A stretch of 64,000 bases of DNA from Helicobacter sp. 16-1353 (GTDB lineage: Bacteria > Campylobacterota > Campylobacteria > Campylobacterales > Helicobacteraceae). A program made the position numbers and the translations under genes. The stretch covers positions 41,108 to 105,107 of the forward strand of contig NZ_NHYM01000007.1 of assembly GCF_003288815.1 (NCBI RefSeq), given 5' to 3'. The notes under the pieces were generated by a model. It was given only the letters and a program-made list of their open reading frames with translations, was not told where the DNA came from and did no database searches. Below, in pieces: positions 63,732 to 64,000 of this stretch (position 1 is its first letter; each line of letters opens with the position of its first letter).

Positions 63732-64000
63732 TCGTATTTGTCTATAAAATGATTTTATTGCTCTCTCGTGCCTTATAATCTTTGCCATTATTTTCCATTG
63801 AGATAAAACGAAGTGGATTTTGGTTATAACTTAATCTTTTTGTGTTTATAGATTTTCTTGTGCTTCTCCACGCATTTATCAATATGCTACGCTTTTACCC
63901 CTTGCAAGTCCCCTAAAATGCACCTATACGCCACTCTAACCCACAACATAAAGAATAAAATCCCCCTTGACATTGTTTTTTTTTTTTTTGATAAACTCCA
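63732..64000. other. Gene-free end of the window with a T14 tract
   Basis: No supported gene. On the minus strand only a 28-codon frame is visible. A run of 14 T residues lies at 63976-63989. Confidence 0.5.
63976..63989. repeat. T14 homopolymer tract
   Basis: Fourteen consecutive T residues following ACATTG. Long A/T tracts in Helicobacter promoters vary in length and change transcription of outer-membrane genes. The adjacent gene to the right is outside the window. Confidence 0.75.

Noticed and set aside
1..64000. tRNA, rRNA or transposase genes
   Set aside because: Reading the intergenic regions on both strands showed no cloverleaf-like sequence, rRNA segment or transposase motif.

Overview
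The window is AT-rich (about one third G+C by eye) and carries gene neighbourhoods typical of Campylobacterota, most like an enterohepatic Helicobacter. The blocks rpmH-rnpA-yidD-yidC-jag-mnmE, gltX2-yggT-slt, cheY-prmA-ftsH-psd_like-pssA, rpe-dnaQ, recO with accD-rlmH, and lptF-pcm-nrdB match gene orders I recall from Helicobacter pylori and Campylobacter jejuni. leuA, amtB/PII, a prepilin peptidase and an HD-GYP protein, as I recall, point away from H. pylori itself. I see no rRNA, tRNA, CRISPR array or insertion sequence.

Layout. 1-926: end of gmhB and a SafE-like membrane protein. 1101-3097: a two-gene type II restriction-modification pair (N6-adenine methyltransferase and GIY-YIG nuclease) meeting tail to tail. 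3179-7370: a leftward lptF-pilD-pcm-nitrilase-nrdB run. 7548-12657: a rightward nosL_like-dynamin-dynamin-eamA operon. 12881-14673: PII protein and ammonium channel. 14674-15363: a long gene-free stretch crowded with a repeated word. 15364-17661: a single-chain type I-like modification enzyme fused to a damaged nuclease domain. 17690-24609: uppP, a biotin carboxylase and the rpmH-to-mnmE set. 24621-35066 (leftward): slt, yggT, gltX2, a FIST-PAS-PAS-HD-GYP protein, a two-component system with a Spy/CpxP-like partner, wecA-like and galE. 35261-43291: mostly rightward housekeeping genes. 43364-53380: dnaQ/rpe, an ABC exporter, fbp, metG, cstA-ybdD and a small membrane protein behind a G9 tract. 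53470-59836 (leftward): leuA, pssA, psd-like, ftsH, prmA and cheY. 60235-63731: a defence-type cluster with a GmrSD-like protein, then an ImmA/IrrE metallopeptidase coupled to a DUF4411 PIN-like protein.

The most unusual window-wide signal is the hexamer GAATCT and its complement AGATTC. I counted 31 copies by eye in the first 6.4 kb, where composition predicts about 4-5. It forms an in-frame 18-bp tandem array inside the methyltransferase gene, crowds the 14.7-15.4 kb gap, and appears as inverted pairs forming hairpins next to genes (amtB, leuA, ftsH, glnK leader). This resembles DNA-uptake sequences of Neisseria and Pasteurellaceae. The core GAWTC is also a subset of the GANTC methylation site. 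I know of no such motif described for Helicobacter, but I could not search.

Other points of interest are the paired dynamin-like GTPases (one with a degenerate P-loop), the Psd-like protein lacking its pyruvoyl serine, the HD-GYP protein in a genus often regarded as lacking cyclic-di-GMP signalling, the homopolymer tracts, and the terminal defence/toxin-antitoxin-like cluster.
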